In this document: positions 61,460-64,000 of the stretch, piece by piece
Layout: each line of letters opens with the position of its first letter
Numbering within the stretch: the first letter of the stretch is position 1
Assembly (NCBI GenBank): GCA_016200485.1
Contig: JACQEP010000009.1
Coordinates: 1 to 64,000 of the forward strand
Origin: Gammaproteobacteria bacterium
Lineage (GTDB): Bacteria; Pseudomonadota; Gammaproteobacteria; Tenderiales; Tenderiaceae
Direction of reading: 5' to 3'
DNA length: 64,000 nucleotides
Made by a program: the position numbers and the translations under genes
Notes under the pieces: model-generated
Seen by the model: only the letters and a program-made list of their open reading frames with translations
The model's database searches: none
What the model was told of the DNA's origin: nothing

Positions 61460-64000
61460 ATGACCCGCGCCAATCTGATTATCTCGGTAGCGGTCGCGGC
61501 GTTGCTGATCAGCATTCTCGCGCTAATGAACCGCCCTGAACCTGAGCCAACATGGCCCGCAAAAATCAGCGGCTTCTCGTTCTCACCCCTCCGTGAAAAT
61601 CAGGATGCCTTGCGAGAGATTTACCCCACGGTAGAGGAAATAGATGCTGATTTGCAGTTGCTGCAAGGCAAGGCGAAGGCCGTGCGCATCTATACGGTAG
61701 CGGGGACACTGGGTGAGATCCCGGCGCTGGCAGCGCCTTATGGGTTCAAAGTGACGGTGGGATCCTGGGTGGATGGTCGCCTGGAGAATAATGAAACCGA
61801 GTTGGCCAAGGCGATCGAGATCGTGAACCAGCATCCCAATGTCAATCAATTCATGGTGGGCAACGAAGTGATGTTGCGGGCAGATGTTTCCAAGGCACAA
61901 TTAATCGACTATCTGGAGCGGGCGCGAAAAGCGGTGAAGGTGCCGGTGAGTACGGCGGAACCGTGGGATGTCTGGATACGTAATCCTGATCTGGCGCAGC
62001 ATGTGGATTTCATCTCAGTACACTTGTTGCCGTACTGGGAAGGGTTGCCGGCAGAGCAGGCGGTAGGTTATGCCCTCGATAAGGTGAAATTACTCAAAGC
62101 CACATTTCCCAATAAGCGAATTTTGATCGGCGAAGTGGGCTGGCCGAGTAATGGCCGTAACCGATTGAGTGCAGTCGCTTCAGAATCCAATGAGGCGATT
62201 TTTCTGCGGCAGTTTCTCAATCAAGCCGAGAAAAAGGGTTACGAATATTTCGTGATGGAAGCCTTCGATCAACCCTGGAAACAAAAAACCGAAGGTTCAG
62301 TGGGGGCCTATTGGGGCGTTTATGATGTCGATCGGCAGCCTAAATTTGAATTCGATAAACCGATCGTTAAGACACCCGAGTGGCGAATTCTTGGGGTGAT
62401 ATCGGTCGTAGTGGCCGCGATTATCCTGACCTTCTTTTTTGCAGACAGCTCCAAACTCAAAACCACAGGCCGCAGTTTTCTGGCCATTGTCGCCTATGCC
62501 GCCGCGAGTGCCGCTGTCTGGATTGTGTACGACTATACCCAGCAATACATGAGCTTTGCCACGGTAACCGTCGGTGTGTTATTGATTGTCGGAATGATCG
62601 GTGTCGTGTTGGTGCTGTTGATCGAGGCGCATGAATGGGCCGAGGCGCACTGGATACGCGATCATCGGCGTGCGATTTCGATAGATCGTGAGTCGAATGA
62701 AGAATTGCCGATGGTTTCGATACATGTCCCCTGTTATAACGAGCCGCCAGACATGGTGATCGAGACGCTGGATGCCCTGGCGCAGCTTGATTATCCGCAC
62801 TATGAAGTCATTGTTATCGATAACAACACCAAAGATCCGGCAGTGTGGCAGCCGGTAGCGGCCCATTGCGCCAAGCTCGGTGACCGCTTCCGGTTTTTCC
62901 ACGTAGATCCGCTGGCCGGATTTAAGGCTGGCGCGCTCAACTTTGCACTGACGAACACCGATTCTGAAGCCGAGATTATCGGTGTGATTGATAGTGACTA
63001 CACGGTCGATCCGAATTGGTTGCGTGATTTGGTGCCGCAGTTCCAGAGACCAAGCATGGCGATTGTACAGGCGCCACAGGATTATCGCGACGGCGATGCG
63101 AGTGCATTCAAGGCGATGTGTTATGCCGAGTATCGTGGATTTTTTCATATCGGCATGATTACGCGTAATGAACGGAATGCCATTATTCAGCACGGCACGA
63201 TGACCCTGGTGCGGCGTAGCACTTTAGAAGAAGTGAATGGCTGGGGCGAGTGGTGTATCACTGAAGATGCCGATCTTGGGTTACGTATCTTCGAGCACGG
63301 TTATGAAGCTAATTATGTCGCCAAGAGTTATGGCCGAGGCGTGATGCCGGATACGTTTACTGATTTCAAGAAACAACGTTTCCGTTGGGCCTATGGTGCG
63401 ATGCAGATTCTGAGGCACCACGCCGGCGAGCTGTTCGGGGGTAAGAAAACGCATCTTAATTCCTGGCAAAAATATCATTTTATTGGCGGTTGGTTACCAT
63501 GGGTTGCCGATGGCATGAATTTGATCTTTAATCTGGCGGCGCTAGCCTGGTCATTGGCGATGATTATTTCCCCGCATCATGTGGATCCGCCGTTGGTGAT
63601 GTTCTCGATGTTGCCATTGGCGTTTTTTGTCTTCAAGATTGCCAAAATGATTTACCTCTATCGTTCTCGCGTAAAGGCGAGTGTGGCACAGACAATATCA
63701 GCGGCGATGGCGGGATTGGCACTGTCGCATACGATTTCGCTGGCGATCCTCAGTGGCCTGGTCACGAAAAGCAAACCATTTTTCCGGACGCCGAAATTGG
63801 CGACGAATCAACGACTGCTCAAAGCCTTGGCGGATTCGCGTGAAGAAGGGATTTTGTTGCTCGCCATCTGGGGCTCTGTGATAGGACTCTTTTTTCGCCA
63901 AGGAACGGGATCTCTGGATTTGTTGTTGTGGGTGATTGTAATGCTGGTGCAGTCGATTCCTTATCTGTCGGCGGTATGGGTGTCGATGATTAGCGCCTTT
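61460..64000 (+). CDS. GH17-GT2 fusion: membrane beta-glucan synthase (NdvB-like), partial
   Basis: The frame runs off the window (847 codons seen). An N-terminal transmembrane anchor (about 5-23) is followed by a GH17-like domain (about 35-300) with acid/base Glu in MVGNEVM (near 135) and nucleophile Glu in GEVGWPSNG (near 225). Two transmembrane helices (about 310-390) precede a GT2 domain: VSIHVPCYNEPP, VIDSDYTVD (near 508), ITEDADLG (near 599), KKQRFRWAYG (near 638). More helices follow. This layout matches glucan synthases of the NdvB type that make (cyclic) beta-1,3-glucans. AGGAAA lies before the ATG. Confidence 0.86.
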   Translation, partial: MTRANLIISVAVAALLISILALMNRPEPEPTWPAKISGFSFSPLRENQDALREIYPTVEEIDADLQLLQGKAKAVRIYTVAGTLGEIPALAAPYGFKVTVGSWVDGRLENNETELAKAIEIVNQHPNVNQFMVGNEVMLRADVSKAQLIDYLERARKAVKVPVSTAEPWDVWIRNPDLAQHVDFISVHLLPYWEGLPAEQAVGYALDKVKLLKATFPNKRILIGEVGWPSNGRNRLSAVASESNEAIFLRQFLNQAEKKGYEYFVMEAFDQPWKQKTEGSVGAYWGVYDVDRQPKFEFDKPIVKTPEWRILGVISVVVAAIILTFFFADSSKLKTTGRSFLAIVAYAAASAAVWIVYDYTQQYMSFATVTVGVLLIVGMIGVVLVLLIEAHEWAEAHWIRDHRRAISIDRESNEELPMVSIHVPCYNEPPDMVIETLDALAQLDYPHYEVIVIDNNTKDPAVWQPVAAHCAKLGDRFRFFHVDPLAGFKAGALNFALTNTDSEAEIIGVIDSDYTVDPNWLRDLVPQFQRPSMAIVQAPQDYRDGDASAFKAMCYAEYRGFFHIGMITRNERNAIIQHGTMTLVRRSTLEEVNGWGEWCITEDADLGLRIFEHGYEANYVAKSYGRGVMPDTFTDFKKQRFRWAYGAMQILRHHAGELFGGKKTHLNSWQKYHFIGGWLPWVADGMNLIFNLAALAWSLAMIISPHHVDPPLVMFSMLPLAFFVFKIAKMIYLYRSRVKASVAQTISAAMAGLALSHTISLAILSGLVTKSKPFFRTPKLATNQRLLKALADSREEGILLLAIWGSVIGLFFRQGTGSLDLLLWVIVMLVQSIPYLSAVWVSMISAF

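Overview
The window looks like a chromosomal segment of a free-living gammaproteobacterium with an oxidative, cytochrome-rich metabolism. Signs are the gammaproteobacterial RNA-maintenance and repair set (RlmM, RsmJ, RimO, GluQ-RS, HrpB, EF-P-like EfpL/YeiP, SlyX, NudE, YrfG, GreB, YqcC, RNase D), many c-type cytochromes, an Aer-like receptor and a LpxR-type outer-membrane protein. I see no phage, transposase, integrase, CRISPR array, plasmid gene or classic defence operon. The species cannot be named from the sequence alone.

Layout. 1-1030: 3' end of a 23S rRNA gene, a 5S rRNA gene with its terminator, then a GC-rich, strongly self-complementary block whose last 15 bases repeat the 5S 3' end, closed by a second terminator. 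1209-1310: a 33-residue single-helix membrane peptide. 1.5-6.8 kb: FG-GAP lipoprotein, M61 peptidase, GluQ-RS. 6.9-11.5 kb: peroxiredoxin, a Cys-rich small protein, birA-coaX-SPOR operon, tRNA-Thr(UGU), a lipoprotein cytochrome c. 11.5-19.6 kb: HrpB, two tandem small exported repeat proteins, a phosphodiesterase, several unknowns, a HAD-IIA hydrolase and a flavin reductase-like protein. 19.7-27 kb: class V aminotransferase, squalene/phytoene synthase, RlmM, LpxR-like protein, purEK. 27-30.7 kb: diguanylate cyclase, six-haem cytochrome lipoprotein, mono-haem cytochrome, GreB. 31.2-35.1 kb: lysine/saccharopine catabolic module. 35-45 kb: a third exported repeat protein, two paralogous beta-propeller proteins, housekeeping phosphatases and nucleases, a frameshifted phosphatase pseudogene, EfpL, a cold-shock protein. 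45-61 kb: RNase D, chemoreceptor, RNA/nucleotide metabolism and repair genes. 61.4 kb to the end: a GH17-GT2 glucan synthase running off the window.

The strongest unexplained signals are: (i) a palindromic repeat family whose GTAGGGG end supplies the TAG stop codon of the neighbouring gene in all three full copies; (ii) three paralogous exported proteins built of an exact 35-residue repeat; (iii) the 5S-like three-way-junction block after the rRNA operon; (iv) the tiny membrane peptide beside the rRNA operon; (v) two cytoplasmic propeller paralogs with an invariant GRGHH motif. At least five further families of short inverted-repeat elements sit between genes.
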